Positions 1 to 7,946 are shown, counted from the stretch's first letter. The stretch: DNA of 64,000 bases from Clostridia bacterium (GCA_017626295.1 JAGAJB010000002.1:62001-126000), one strand, 5' to 3'. Translations and numbers: made by a program. The notes: generated by a model from the sequence alone, not told the origin.

Positions 1-16
1 GTTTTTCACAATTATA

Positions 17-46
17 TTGACAAATTGCAGTTGATGTATGTATAAT
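17..46 (+). promoter_or_regulatory. Sigma-A type promoter for the CNNM/CorC gene
   Basis: A perfect -35 TTGACA (17-22) and a perfect -10 TATAAT (41-46) are separated by 18 bases. The promoter sits about 65 bases before the first gene and points at it. Confidence 0.75.
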
Positions 47-109
47 ATAATCTAATATGGTGTAACTTGCCATAATATATTTTTATTTTTGAAAGGAGCT
101 AATCCAACT

Positions 110-1528
110 ATGGATGACCCCGGACCTAATTTTATTTTGGCCCAATTATTAAATCTTGCAGAAACGGCTTCTGCAACAGATGGTTTGGTTTTTAAAATCA
201 TACTTCTTGTGGTACTTATCTTTATTAACGCTTTCTTTGCTATGTCTGAGATTGCCATTATCTCTCTTAATGACACAAAGATTGAGCGTATGGCAGAAGA
301 AGGCCACAAAAAAGCAAAAATGGTTTTAAAACTTACAAGCAACTCAACCCGATTCCTTTCTACGATTCAAATCGGTGTTACCTTGGCAGGATTTTTATCA
401 TCTGCTTCTGCATCAACAGCCTTCGCTGCTATGCTCACAGATGCTATTAAAAATTTACTTCCCGGTGTTTCAACGAGTTTGATTTCAGGTGTTTCAGTTG
501 TTGTAATTACATTGATTACATCGTATTTTTCACTTGTTCTGGGTGAACTTGCACCTAAAAAAATCGGTATGCAGGCTTCGGAAAAGGTTGCCTTTGCAGT
601 TGTAAAACCTTTGCTTGTAATTTCAAAAATAACAGCACCTTTTGTTAAGTTTCTCTCTCTTTCCACCAACGGAGTTGTACGACTTTTTGGTTTTGACCCC
701 AATGCTAACGAAGAAGAAGTTACCGAAGAAGAAATCCGAATGATGGTTGATGTAGGCGGAGAAAAGGGCGTTATTGAATCTGCTCAGAAAGAAATGATAA
801 ATAACATCTTTGAATTTGATGACATTGATGCGGGCGATATTATGACACACCGTACAGATGTTGTTGCTGCGGATGTTAACGATATAACGGTTGATGAATT
901 TATGACTATTGCCATTGAAAACGGCAGGTCAAGAATTCCTCTTTATGATGAAGATATAGACAATATCGTAGGTATTGTCTATGTTAAAGACCTTCTTAAA
1001 TTTGTAGGTAAACAACTCCCTGCAAAGAAAACTTTGCGCGATATAATGCGCGAGCCTTACTTTATACCGGAAACTAAAGCCTGCGGAGAACTTTTTAAAG
1101 AAATGAGTTCTCAAAGAATACAGATGGCGGTTGTAGTTGACGAATACGGCGGAACAGCGGGTATTGTTACGCTTGAAGATATTGTTGAGGCAATTATGGG
1201 TAATATTCAGGACGAATACGACCACGAAGATGAAGAAATTTCAAAAATCGACGACAATACGTTTACCGTTGACGGTACTATTGATATTGAAGAAATCGAT
1301 GAACTTATCGGTAAAGAATTACCCGAGGGTGACTACGAAACCCTTGCAGGATATATAATGGATGAACTTCAATGCATACCCAAAGACGGTGAAATGAACG
1401 AAGTCGTTTTTGAAAACGTTAAGTTTACTGTTCTCAGTGTTGAGGACAGACGAATTGAAAAAATCAAAGTCGAAATCACTCCCGAACCTGAAAAGGAAGA
1501 GGATGAAGACGATAAAGACGAGGATTAA
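110..1528 (+). CDS. CNNM/CorC (hemolysin C-like) family membrane protein with CBS pair
   Basis: Predicted inner-membrane protein of the CNNM/CorC family, implicated in divalent cation (Mg/Co) efflux or transport control. The N-terminal third is a DUF21 domain with about four hydrophobic segments (the first near residues 20-42, containing FFAMSEIAI). A tandem CBS pair follows at about 210-330 (DIMTHRTDV; later VVVDEYGGTAGIVTLEDI, the typical second CBS), then a CorC_HlyC domain at about 350-440. The protein ends in an acidic tail. The ATG at 110 is preferred because GAAAGGAG lies 11 bases upstream; a TTG at 89 would overlap that ribosome site. At 472 residues it is of normal length and looks intact. 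The family is clear, the transported ion is not. Confidence 0.9.
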   Translation: MDDPGPNFILAQLLNLAETASATDGLVFKIILLVVLIFINAFFAMSEIAIISLNDTKIERMAEEGHKKAKMVLKLTSNSTRFLSTIQIGVTLAGFLSSASASTAFAAMLTDAIKNLLPGVSTSLISGVSVVVITLITSYFSLVLGELAPKKIGMQASEKVAFAVVKPLLVISKITAPFVKFLSLSTNGVVRLFGFDPNANEEEVTEEEIRMMVDVGGEKGVIESAQKEMINNIFEFDDIDAGDIMTHRTDVVAADVNDITVDEFMTIAIENGRSRIPLYDEDIDNIVGIVYVKDLLKFVGKQLPAKKTLRDIMREPYFIPETKACGELFKEMSSQRIQMAVVVDEYGGTAGIVTLEDIVEAIMGNIQDEYDHEDEEISKIDDNTFTVDGTIDIEEIDELIGKELPEGDYETLAGYIMDELQCIPKDGEMNEVVFENVKFTVLSVEDRRIEKIKVEITPEPEKEEDEDDKDED

Positions 1529-1540
1529 GCGGGGAGAAAA

Positions 1541-1917
1541 ATGAAAAAGATTTCTGCGGTTTTACTGCACTTGTGGGAAAAAGCAAAACTGTTCTCGTTA
1601 ACGGAAATTAAACCAATGAACTTTATCAGAAATTATATCAGTACGCAGGCGAGAACACAGTTTTCACCGTAACTTATACTGTATACGATAAAGAGAAACT
1701 TGATGATTTAGACACAACCGTAGACAAAATGGTTATAAACGAAGAAGAGGCAGTTTCCGATGCTATCAAGGAGATAGTATTTCCGATTATAATATTTGTT
1801 GCAGTATTTATAACTTCAATTGTTATCAGTGTTGTTAACAAAAAGAAAAAAATGAAAAATCAGCCTTTGAAATCTGCTTATGATCCCAATATGGATTTAA
1901 ACTCACATAATTTATAA
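1541..1917 (+). pseudogene. Decayed tandem copy of the downstream membrane-anchored protein
   Basis: A ribosome site (GGGGAG) and an ATG at 1541 open a frame that ends after 41 codons. In another frame the DNA encodes a stretch (about 1595-1917, one TAA near 1609) that aligns with the C-terminal half of the next gene. Here LYQKLYQYAGENTVFTVTYT corresponds to QKLYEFTGVNNKFTFTYTAT, KMVINEEEA to SIVINEEQI, and both then have a membrane helix and a basic tail. The N-terminal half is largely deleted and the frame shifted. I read this as a duplicated gene eroding in place. The last 62 codons stay open from an ATG at 1729, so a short membrane peptide could still be made, but I see no ribosome site for it. 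Confidence 0.7.
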
Positions 1918-1923
1918 AAAGTA

Positions 1924-1960
1924 AACTGCACCGGAGGTTTAACTTTGGGTGCAGTTCTTT
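1924..1960 (+). terminator. Intrinsic terminator after the decayed copy
   Basis: A perfect 9-bp stem, AACTGCACC with GGTGCAGTT, and a loop of about 15 bases are followed by CTTTTG. The T-run is short, so termination may be partial. The next ribosome site follows directly. Confidence 0.55.
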
Positions 1961-1977
1961 TGAATGAGAGGATTTTT

Positions 1978-2625
1978 ATGAAAAAAACAGTAATTATAAT
2001 GCTCACATTAGTTTTTATTTTTCAGTCTATACCATTTGTGAGTGCGTACACCTTTAATGAAAATCCATTTTATAGTATAGATATGCCCGAAGAATTTGAA
2101 GCGGTGGGCGAAGACAAATTTATTGCCGATAACGACTCTAATCTTTCTGTTTCTATTGTTGATAATACAGAAGAAAAGTTTTGTGTTGCTGACTTAAACG
2201 ATTCTGAATTAAAAGAATATGCCGAAACGATAGCCTCGGAAGGTGAAGAAGCTTTTAAAAGTCTGGATATGGACGCAGAAATGACAGTTGTTTCTTATGA
2301 AAAAATAAAACATCCAAGCGGAAAAACAGCTGTAATAATAGTTTTTAAAACAGTTGCAACCCAAAACAACAAGCAGCGGATTCGATTCCAAAAACTTTAT
2401 GAATTTACGGGTGTGAATAACAAATTTACATTTACTTATACGGCTACAGAAAAAAGTCAGATAAATGATTTAGATGCGGCATTTGATTCGATAGTCATAA
2501 ATGAAGAGCAAATACAGGGTGTGGGCGACAAAATGACCACAGCTGCACTGTTTGGGGGCGTTGTTCTTTTATTGCTTATAGGTATTATAAGATTTATAAG
2601 AACACCTCTTAAAAGAAAAAAATAA
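1978..2625 (+). CDS. Exported, C-terminally membrane-anchored protein of unknown function
   Basis: I do not recognise a named family. The protein has 215 residues and a clear signal peptide (about 1-24, ending VSA). A mixed alpha/beta extracellular region follows, and then a single membrane helix at about 188-207 with a basic RFIRTPLKRKK tail. This fits a surface protein held by its C terminus. The start at 1978 is chosen because GAGAGGA lies 6 bases upstream and the hydrophobic leader begins there; the longer open frame starts inside the preceding terminator. The central pattern (KHPSGKTAVII, QKLYEFTG) also appears in the eroded copy just upstream, so the two arose by tandem duplication. Confidence 0.6.
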   Translation: MKKTVIIMLTLVFIFQSIPFVSAYTFNENPFYSIDMPEEFEAVGEDKFIADNDSNLSVSIVDNTEEKFCVADLNDSELKEYAETIASEGEEAFKSLDMDAEMTVVSYEKIKHPSGKTAVIIVFKTVATQNNKQRIRFQKLYEFTGVNNKFTFTYTATEKSQINDLDAAFDSIVINEEQIQGVGDKMTTAALFGGVVLLLLIGIIRFIRTPLKRKK

Positions 2626-2635
2626 CATTAAATAC

Positions 2636-2671
2636 AAATCTCGTCTGCTGAATCGGCAGACGAGATTTTTT
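2636..2671. terminator. Bidirectional intrinsic terminator
   Basis: A perfect 13-bp stem (AAATCTCGTCTGC with GCAGACGAGATTT) and a 7-base loop are followed by a T-run on the plus strand and preceded by A-rich sequence for the minus strand. It lies between two convergent genes and can serve both. Confidence 0.85.
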
Positions 2672-3683
2672 AAAATATTTTCAAAAAGATTTTCGTGATA
2701 ATGAACCCTAAAATTGAACAGCCGGGGAAAGTCAAAAGCCATGTAAGCATAATGTCTTTTATTACAGAGGTATTGAGTGAGCGTTTGTTTTTAGCAGCGC
2801 CTGTGCCCATCATAGCGGTAGTTTTGGCGTGAGTGGTTGATACGGGAAAACCGAAAACAGTACTTAAAAGAAGTGCCGCAGAAGCAGCAATATCTGCAGA
2901 AAAACCTTGGTATTTCTCCAGTTTCACCATATCCATTCCGACAGATTTTATTATTTTTTTCCCTCCTGTAAGAGTACCTAAAGCCATAACTGCAGAGCAT
3001 GTAAGAATTATAAAAGGCGATTTTTCTGAACCGTTTTGGGAAAGACCTGTACACATTAAAAGAACAGCAATAAATTTTTGGCCGTCCTGTGCGCCGTGCA
3101 TAAAACTCATTGATGCGGCGGCAAAAATCTGCGCCCTTTTAAAAAACTGCTCAGCCCGACTTCGTTTTATGTTTCTGAATATTACTAAAACCAATTTACA
3201 TATTATAAAACCTAATAAAAAACCGCCTATGCAAGAAGTGATAAGACCGTAAATTGCTTTTATCCATTCTGAACCGTTAATTCCGTCGATTCCGTTATTT
3301 ATGGCAAGGGCACTGCCCGAAAGTCCTGCTATAAGTGCGTGGCTTTCGCTTGTGGGGATACCGAAATACCAAGCGAGAACCGCCCACAAAACAATTGAAA
3401 ACAACGCAGCAGAAAGTGCAACGGAAGCGTCGGCTTCATTGTTACCGAATGATACCATTGATGTTACGGTTTCGGCAACGGAAGAATTAACCACAGTCAT
3501 AACGATTACGCCTAAAAAATTAAAAACCGCAGACATAATAACGGCTTTTCGTAAAGAAAGACACCGGGTTGTAATACAAGTAGCAACGGCATTTGGGGCA
3601 TCCGTAAGACCGTTTACGAATATCACGCAAAGAGTAAGAATAACAGAAGTAAGTTCTAAAGGTGAAAGCACGAAAATATCCAT
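2670..3683 (-). CDS. PiT family inorganic phosphate transporter
   Basis: Membrane permease of the PiT (PF01384) family, importing phosphate as metal-phosphate with H+ or Na+. At 337 residues with about ten hydrophobic segments it is the normal size for a bacterial PitA. Both family signature repeats are present in modified form. Near residues 24-34 is GLTDAPNAVAT, where the textbook form is GANDVANA, and near the C terminus is FPVSTTHAKTTAMMGTG. SMSFMHGAQDGQKF in the middle is also typical. No PhoU-like (DUF47) partner lies beside it. The start has a weak AGGA ribosome site. The assignment to the family is secure; phosphate as substrate is inferred from the family. Confidence 0.88.
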   Translation of the reverse strand: MDIFVLSPLELTSVILTLCVIFVNGLTDAPNAVATCITTRCLSLRKAVIMSAVFNFLGVIVMTVVNSSVAETVTSMVSFGNNEADASVALSAALFSIVLWAVLAWYFGIPTSESHALIAGLSGSALAINNGIDGINGSEWIKAIYGLITSCIGGFLLGFIICKLVLVIFRNIKRSRAEQFFKRAQIFAAASMSFMHGAQDGQKFIAVLLMCTGLSQNGSEKSPFIILTCSAVMALGTLTGGKKIIKSVGMDMVKLEKYQGFSADIAASAALLLSTVFGFPVSTTHAKTTAMMGTGAAKNKRSLNTSVIKDIMLTWLLTFPGCSILGFIITKIFLKIF

Positions 3684-3745
3684 AATTTTTCAATCCTAAA
3701 AATTAAAGTATCGGTACATCTTATTCGTACTTCGTCCTTTTTATA

Positions 3746-3774
3746 TTGAAAAAGTTAAATTTTCGTGATATTAT
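3746..3774 (+). promoter_or_regulatory. Sigma-A type promoter for the GH39-like gene
   Basis: TTGAAA (3746-3751), a 17-base spacer and TATTAT (3769-3774) end 29 bases before the start codon at 3804. Confidence 0.65.
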
Positions 3775-3803
3775 CGTGACAAGAAAAAGAAAGGGAAAAA
3801 GTT

Positions 3804-5477
3804 ATGAAAAAAAGTAAAAAGATATTATGTGTAATCTTGGCAGTGATTGTCGCTTTTGCAGGTGCTTTTGCAATTTTTGCAAGCGGTGTTTTCAATAAAT
3901 ATGTATTCAGCATTGATGCATCTGAAAAAGGTAAAGTGTTACATAATGTTGTTAACAATGTGAATATATGGTCAATAGAGGGTAATCCCTTTGTGAATGC
4001 CCGGATAAACGAAGAAAATAATATCTTCGAGTTCGTTGAGTATGTTCAGTTTATGCAGTGTACGGGCGGTACTGAAACCCGCGACCTTTTTAAAAATCCT
4101 AGCGATAAAACTGTTCTGGATGATTACGATTTCACTTTACTTATAAATAACTGTCGCGGAGTATTGAATTTAGGCGCAAAACCGTTTTTGAAACTCGGCA
4201 ATGTTCCGCTTAAATTTTCAAAGGATGCTACTACTGAAATCGGTTTCGGTATGAATCCATATCCCCCCGATGATTTTGATGTTTATTACAACTATATCCA
4301 CGCCCTTGCAACAGAACTTGTTAAAGAATTCGGTAAGGAAGAAGTTCTTACCTGGCGCTTCGGTGTTATGACCGAATATGAAAATGCGGCTTGGTTTTTT
4401 GCAGATGAGGAAGACCCCGAAGCATCCGCAGAGGCATACTGCAAACTTTATGATTATTCGGTTGCTGCGTTGCAGGATGCAATAGGTGAAGGCGTTTTTG
4501 TCGGCGCTCATTCAATGACAGTTACTGAAGGTCTTTGGGATGAAGCAGAGTTTATAAAACATTGCGGTGAGGGTACTAACTACAAAACAGGTAAAAAAGG
4601 TACAAGAGTTTGCTACCTTTCATCTTCTTTTTATGATTCTGTTCCCGGTGATTATACCGACGGCAAAACTCTTCCCGAAAGTATAGAATATTTAAGGGAA
4701 ACAGCGGAAAGCGTAGGTCTTAACGACTTGATTTACGGCGTTGATGAGGGCAGAATCCTTGAGGGTAACTCAAGCGGTAATGTGGGAAGTGAATTATTAA
4801 CAAGAACTTGCGGTTATACATATCAGGCGGCTTACGATGCACGTCTTACGGCACAGATGTTTAATAATGATATTGCATATTTCTCTGCGTGGTCCTATCT
4901 TTCAAACGGCTTTTTACAGGGTAACCCAACAGTCAGTTACCACGTGGCAAAGAATGCTGCAAAATTCGGCGGTGCAAACCTTGTAAGCACCGATAAAACT
5001 AAATCGGGTGTTATTTTGGGTTCCGATGTTGATGCAGTATCCGCATTTAATGAAAAGACTAACACTCTTCATGTAATGGCATATAATTTTAAAAACGATG
5101 TTGAGTACAACAAGAGCACTGAAATGACGTTTGAAATAAATGTGCCTCAGTTCAGCGGAAAAAATGTAAAAGTTACCGCTTATGTAATCAATGATGATTG
5201 TAACTACTTTGACGAATGGGTAGAGGACAGAAAGACTTATAATATTACTGACGATTGCTTTGCATGGTCACCGGATGACCCATCAATTGATAATCCCACA
5301 ACTCTTTCTGATGAAAAAGCCAGAGATATATACTTTAACGAACTTTACAGTAAGTATACAGAGTGTTCAAAACTCGTTCCAACTGAAACAGAAATGGTTG
5401 CAAAAGACGGAAAGATTACTTTAGATATAACCCTTGATCCTCACGCGGTAGTGTTTTATGAGATAACAGCGAAATAA
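3804..5477 (+). CDS. Membrane-anchored GH39-like glycoside hydrolase
   Basis: Probable extracellular glycosidase with a clan GH-A (TIM barrel) fold, closest by motif to GH39 xylosidase-like proteins. An N-terminal hydrophobic helix (about residues 7-28) acts as signal or anchor. TWRFGVMTEYENAAWF (about 183-198) resembles the GH39 strand-4 motif in which Glu is the acid/base. YGVDEGRIL (about 311-319) could hold the nucleophile Glu. A beta-rich C-terminal part follows, as in GH39 (VTAYVINDD; DPHAVVFYEI). Length is 557 residues. The start has AAAGGGA upstream. It stands alone between a divergent phosphate transporter and an intergenic repeat that begins at its stop codon. The substrate cannot be told, and other GH-A families are possible. 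Confidence 0.6.
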   Translation: MKKSKKILCVILAVIVAFAGAFAIFASGVFNKYVFSIDASEKGKVLHNVVNNVNIWSIEGNPFVNARINEENNIFEFVEYVQFMQCTGGTETRDLFKNPSDKTVLDDYDFTLLINNCRGVLNLGAKPFLKLGNVPLKFSKDATTEIGFGMNPYPPDDFDVYYNYIHALATELVKEFGKEEVLTWRFGVMTEYENAAWFFADEEDPEASAEAYCKLYDYSVAALQDAIGEGVFVGAHSMTVTEGLWDEAEFIKHCGEGTNYKTGKKGTRVCYLSSSFYDSVPGDYTDGKTLPESIEYLRETAESVGLNDLIYGVDEGRILEGNSSGNVGSELLTRTCGYTYQAAYDARLTAQMFNNDIAYFSAWSYLSNGFLQGNPTVSYHVAKNAAKFGGANLVSTDKTKSGVILGSDVDAVSAFNEKTNTLHVMAYNFKNDVEYNKSTEMTFEINVPQFSGKNVKVTAYVINDDCNYFDEWVEDRKTYNITDDCFAWSPDDPSIDNPTTLSDEKARDIYFNELYSKYTECSKLVPTETEMVAKDGKITLDITLDPHAVVFYEITAK

Positions 5478-5595
5478 TTAGGAATGAGGAATTAGGAGTG
5501 AGGAGTTTCGGAACGCTTGCGCGTTGATTTTAATTGCAAATTGAAAATGGCAAATGTCGGAACTGCGTTTGGCAATTATTATTGCTTCGCGTAGA
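5475..5595 (+). repeat. Intergenic repeat, left copy of an inverted pair
   Basis: Starting at the stop codon of the glycosidase gene, this copy carries AATAATTAGGAATGAGGAAT, then AGGAGTGAGGAGTTTCGGAA, later GGAACTGCGTT and ATTGCTTCGCGTAGA. The same blocks occur in reverse orientation at 5937-6014. The unit is non-coding and resembles the small palindromic or MITE-like intergenic repeats of Clostridia. I cannot see a target duplication. Confidence 0.7.
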
Positions 5596-5619
5596 ACAAT
5601 AAAACAGATGGTGGTTCTA

Positions 5620-5637
5620 CCTCTCTTCGAAGAGAGG
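5620..5637. repeat. 18-bp perfect palindrome
   Basis: CCTCTCTTCGAAGAGAGG is a perfect 18-bp palindrome between the left intergenic repeat and the tRNA. It could be part of the mobile repeat or a folded RNA end. Confidence 0.6.
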
Positions 5638-5701
5638 GGGACGGCGAACCGACACGAGATGGACTATTTCGTTCAAGTCTCGCCAGAAACTTCTTGAAAA
5701 C

Positions 5702-5739
5702 AAAAAAATACAAGGTAGCAAATGCTACCTTGTATTTTT
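5702..5739 (-). terminator. Intrinsic terminator of tRNA-Pro
   Basis: A 16-bp perfect stem (5704-5719 with 5724-5739) and a four-base loop are followed, on the minus strand, by a run of Ts. It begins directly at the encoded CCA end of the tRNA. Confidence 0.85.
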
Positions 5740-5814
5740 GGTCCGAGTGGCGAGACTTGAACTCACGGCCTCTTGACCCCCAGTCAAGCGCGCTACCAAC
5801 TGCGCCACACCCGG
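5739..5814 (-). tRNA. tRNA-Pro (anticodon GGG), CCA encoded
   Basis: On the minus strand all four arms can be drawn. The acceptor CCGGGTG pairs with CACTCGG (one G-U). The D arm contains GCGCAGTTGGTAGCGC. The anticodon stem is CTTGA/TCAAG with loop CTGGGGG, giving anticodon GGG (5778-5780) for proline CCC. The T arm is GTGAG-TTCAAGT-CTCGC. The discriminator A is followed by an encoded CCA (5739-5741). Total length is 76 bases. It is a monocistronic gene with its own promoter upstream and a terminator touching its 3' end. Confidence 0.95.
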
Positions 5815-5826
5815 ATAACGAATGAT

Positions 5827-5855
5827 ATAATATCATATCATTACGCATTTTGCAA
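5827..5855 (-). promoter_or_regulatory. Promoter of tRNA-Pro
   Basis: On the minus strand TTGCAA (5850-5855), a 17-base spacer and TATTAT (5827-5832) lie 12 bases before the first base of the tRNA. Confidence 0.75.
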
Positions 5856-5936
5856 GTGTTTTTTTATATTTTTTTATATTTTTTGCGAAATTTCGGTTGT
5901 TGTTTGGCAAGCAATTAGCCTACGGTAGTTTGTTAC

Positions 5937-6014
5937 TCTACGCGAAGCAATATATAATCAACGCAGTTCCGAAACTCCTCACTCCTAACTCCGAATTCCT
6001 CATTCCTAATTATT
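5937..6014 (-). repeat. Intergenic repeat, right copy of an inverted pair
   Basis: Read on the minus strand this gives AATAATTAGGAATGAGGAAT, then GGAGTGAGGAGTTTCGGAAC, TGCGTTGAT and ATTGCTTCGCGTAGA, matching 5475-5595 block by block. Relative to the left copy it carries a 7-base insertion (CGGAGTT) and lacks about 60 bases between the blocks. It ends 5 bases from the stop of the next minus-strand gene. Confidence 0.7.
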
Positions 6015-6018
6015 CTTT

Positions 6019-6714
6019 TTACATTTCTATTTCCACCGTATGCGGCAGGTGATCGGATACTGCAATAGGCGGAATATCCGCCGAAAGTACTTTAATATCA
6101 GGACTTACAAATATATAGTCTATTTTCTTAAAAGGTTTATCGGACGGAAAACTCAACAGCGGTTCTTTAAAAAACAAGGCTGTATCGGTCATTCTCTTTT
6201 TAATGGGTCCGAGAACATCATCATCGGGAAGCACATTGAAGTCACCCATAAGGATGCATTTTTCTTCTTCAAGATTTTCGAGAACTGTGTTAACCGCATT
6301 TATATGTTCATCTTTATTTAAACCGAAGTGAATAATAAGTACAGTTAATCCGTTGTTATATTTTAACTTAAGAAGACATCTGGGTTCGTAAAGTTGGTCG
6401 CCTGTTTTCACTTCTTCTTCGGGAACAGGGATTACTTGAGCGTTCATAAATGGAGTTTTTGATAAAACGGCATTGCCGAAAGTACCTTCTTCAAGAATAC
6501 AAGCCTCAGCGAATTTAAAGTGCGGTAGACCTGTCAATGCCGAAAGTTTTTCTGTTTGGGAGTCATATCCCTCCATATGACTTTTGCCGTACATCTCATT
6601 AAGACCCACAATATCGGGATTGCACTTTTTTATAGCATCTGCCATAGCCTGAAAATCTATTTGTTTTGTGAAATAATTTGTACAAAAGAGCGTATTAAAA
6701 CTCATTAATTTCAT
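6019..6714 (-). CDS. Endonuclease/exonuclease/phosphatase family protein
   Basis: Metal-dependent phosphoesterase of the EEP superfamily (PF03372). Family motifs appear in order: MSFNTLF at the N terminus, IVGLNEM (metal-binding Glu, about residue 40), MGDFNVLPDD (Asp and Asn, about 158-167), KKIDYIFVS (about 196-204) and SDHLPHTVEI at the C terminus (catalytic Asp-His). At 231 residues it is a compact single-domain form with no signal peptide, so probably cytoplasmic. The substrate (nucleic acid, sugar phosphate or lipid phosphate) is not evident. It is the last gene of the minus-strand run, 18 bases after the acyltransferase, with a CGGAG ribosome site. Confidence 0.85.
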   Translation of the reverse strand: MKLMSFNTLFCTNYFTKQIDFQAMADAIKKCNPDIVGLNEMYGKSHMEGYDSQTEKLSALTGLPHFKFAEACILEEGTFGNAVLSKTPFMNAQVIPVPEEEVKTGDQLYEPRCLLKLKYNNGLTVLIIHFGLNKDEHINAVNTVLENLEEEKCILMGDFNVLPDDDVLGPIKKRMTDTALFFKEPLLSFPSDKPFKKIDYIFVSPDIKVLSADIPPIAVSDHLPHTVEIEM

Positions 6715-6732
6715 TTGATTATGCTCCGTTTT

Positions 6733-7800
6733 TTATTTTCGCTTAATTTTATTGAAAATCTTTTCACTTGAGTTTATAAGGAGTGAAATAAGCCAACCTA
6801 AAACAGCGCCTACAACAAAAATGCATACTATTGAAATTAACAGTCTTAATAAGTACATAGGTACACTGTTTACTGTTTCAAAAATTTTTATTGTTTTGTC
6901 CCACAATATAGGTCTTATTACCGGATGCTCGTGGAAAAGATACACGCTGAATAATACCCCGGAAATTTTAGTAATGAGTTTACCCCATATTTTTTCTGTT
7001 TTTATCGGATGGTTAATAAAAAACAAGAAAAGGCATACAGCGGCAAGGAAAATTACAAGACTGTTATAGCGATATATAATATCCCGTGCCTGCCCGAATA
7101 AAGATAAATGTGGGCTTAAATAATCTAAAAGAGCGTATGATAAGACGGAAAAAACTGATATACAAATATAGAATATACCGTATGGTTTTTTCGGTAGCGG
7201 GTATCTACGTAGATATGCAGCGACGAGGTAAAGTATTACGAACCAAACGGTACTGTACCCTTTAGAAGTATCAAAATTGTCTCCCCAAACATTCAATGAC
7301 GGGATAATTACAAATAGTCCAAGCAATACAAAAAGACATTTTTTAAATTCTTTTTGTTCCATTGTGTTAATGAATCGATTAAGATAAGGTGCAATTATCA
7401 TCAATACAAAGTAACAGGTGAAAAACCAATATTGATTAGACATTATTGGAAAAACTTGAACAAGAAAATCACCAAACGTAAAATCAATTCCGTTATTTGG
7501 AATAGCAACTAATATAAGATAGATACCTACGGAGAAAATCTCCACCTGAATCCATAATTTAAGTAACTTTTTAGGTTGTGGGGTTGTGGTGTTCGAAAAA
7601 TATCCGCTTATTAAAACAAAGCAATTTACTGCTATAAGTGAGAATATATGAAGTGCATTTACTATCCAATACACTTCGTTTGAAATCTCAAAACTAACAC
7701 CTTTTAGTCCGTACGTTTTTGTATGTAATACTATAACCATTGCCATTGACAATATTTTTAAAATGTCAAGTGATAGGTTTCTTTCTTTTAGTTCTGTCAT
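6733..7800 (-). CDS. Acyltransferase 3 family membrane protein
   Basis: Integral membrane O-acyltransferase of the acyltransferase-3 (PF01757) type, which transfers acetyl or similar groups to surface sugars. The N terminus has the family pattern ERNLSLDILKILSMAMVIVL followed by the catalytic His (about residue 26). About ten hydrophobic segments cover the rest of 355 residues, and FSVYLFHEHPVI near residue 285 is typical of the last third. The start has AAGGAAAACAAA upstream. It lies at the distal end of the polysaccharide locus, beside a second, broken acyltransferase and an acetyltransferase remnant, so decorating the same glycan is likely. Confidence 0.85.
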   Translation of the reverse strand: MTELKERNLSLDILKILSMAMVIVLHTKTYGLKGVSFEISNEVYWIVNALHIFSLIAVNCFVLISGYFSNTTTPQPKKLLKLWIQVEIFSVGIYLILVAIPNNGIDFTFGDFLVQVFPIMSNQYWFFTCYFVLMIIAPYLNRFINTMEQKEFKKCLFVLLGLFVIIPSLNVWGDNFDTSKGYSTVWFVILYLVAAYLRRYPLPKKPYGIFYICISVFSVLSYALLDYLSPHLSLFGQARDIIYRYNSLVIFLAAVCLFLFFINHPIKTEKIWGKLITKISGVLFSVYLFHEHPVIRPILWDKTIKIFETVNSVPMYLLRLLISIVCIFVVGAVLGWLISLLINSSEKIFNKIKRK

Positions 7801-7811
7801 TTTGTTTTCCT

Positions 7812-7946
7812 TTATATTTTATTCCGGATAAATTCCGCCGTTGCTTTTTCTTCATGAATTATACGGCAAGGGTTTCCCGCAACTACGCTATGGTCGGGGA
7901 GACCTTGATTTACAAAAGAATTTGGTGCATTCTGCAAAGTGTTAAA
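7812..7946 (-). pseudogene. Remnant of a hexapeptide-repeat acetyltransferase (C-terminal end only)
   Basis: On the minus strand about 40 codons read NSFVNQGLPDHSVVAGNPCR, IIHEEKATAEF and a stop at 7812-7814. This is the C-terminal end of a left-handed beta-helix (LbH) acetyltransferase, whose usual ending resembles GAGSVV...NSVVAGNPAKVI. Nothing upstream continues the domain; an in-frame stop appears about 45 bases before the recognisable part. The rest of the 7801-8155 gap holds AT-rich sequence in which I see no further gene, RNA or clear promoter. It is a decayed sugar O- or N-acetyltransferase, consistent with the eroding distal end of the locus. Confidence 0.7.

Noticed and set aside
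2833-3699. Plus-strand frames opposite the phosphate transporter
   Set aside because: Antisense shadows of a membrane protein with clear family signatures.
5579-5848. 89-codon minus-strand frame across the tRNA
   Set aside because: It reads straight through tRNA-Pro and its terminator. The tRNA is far better supported.
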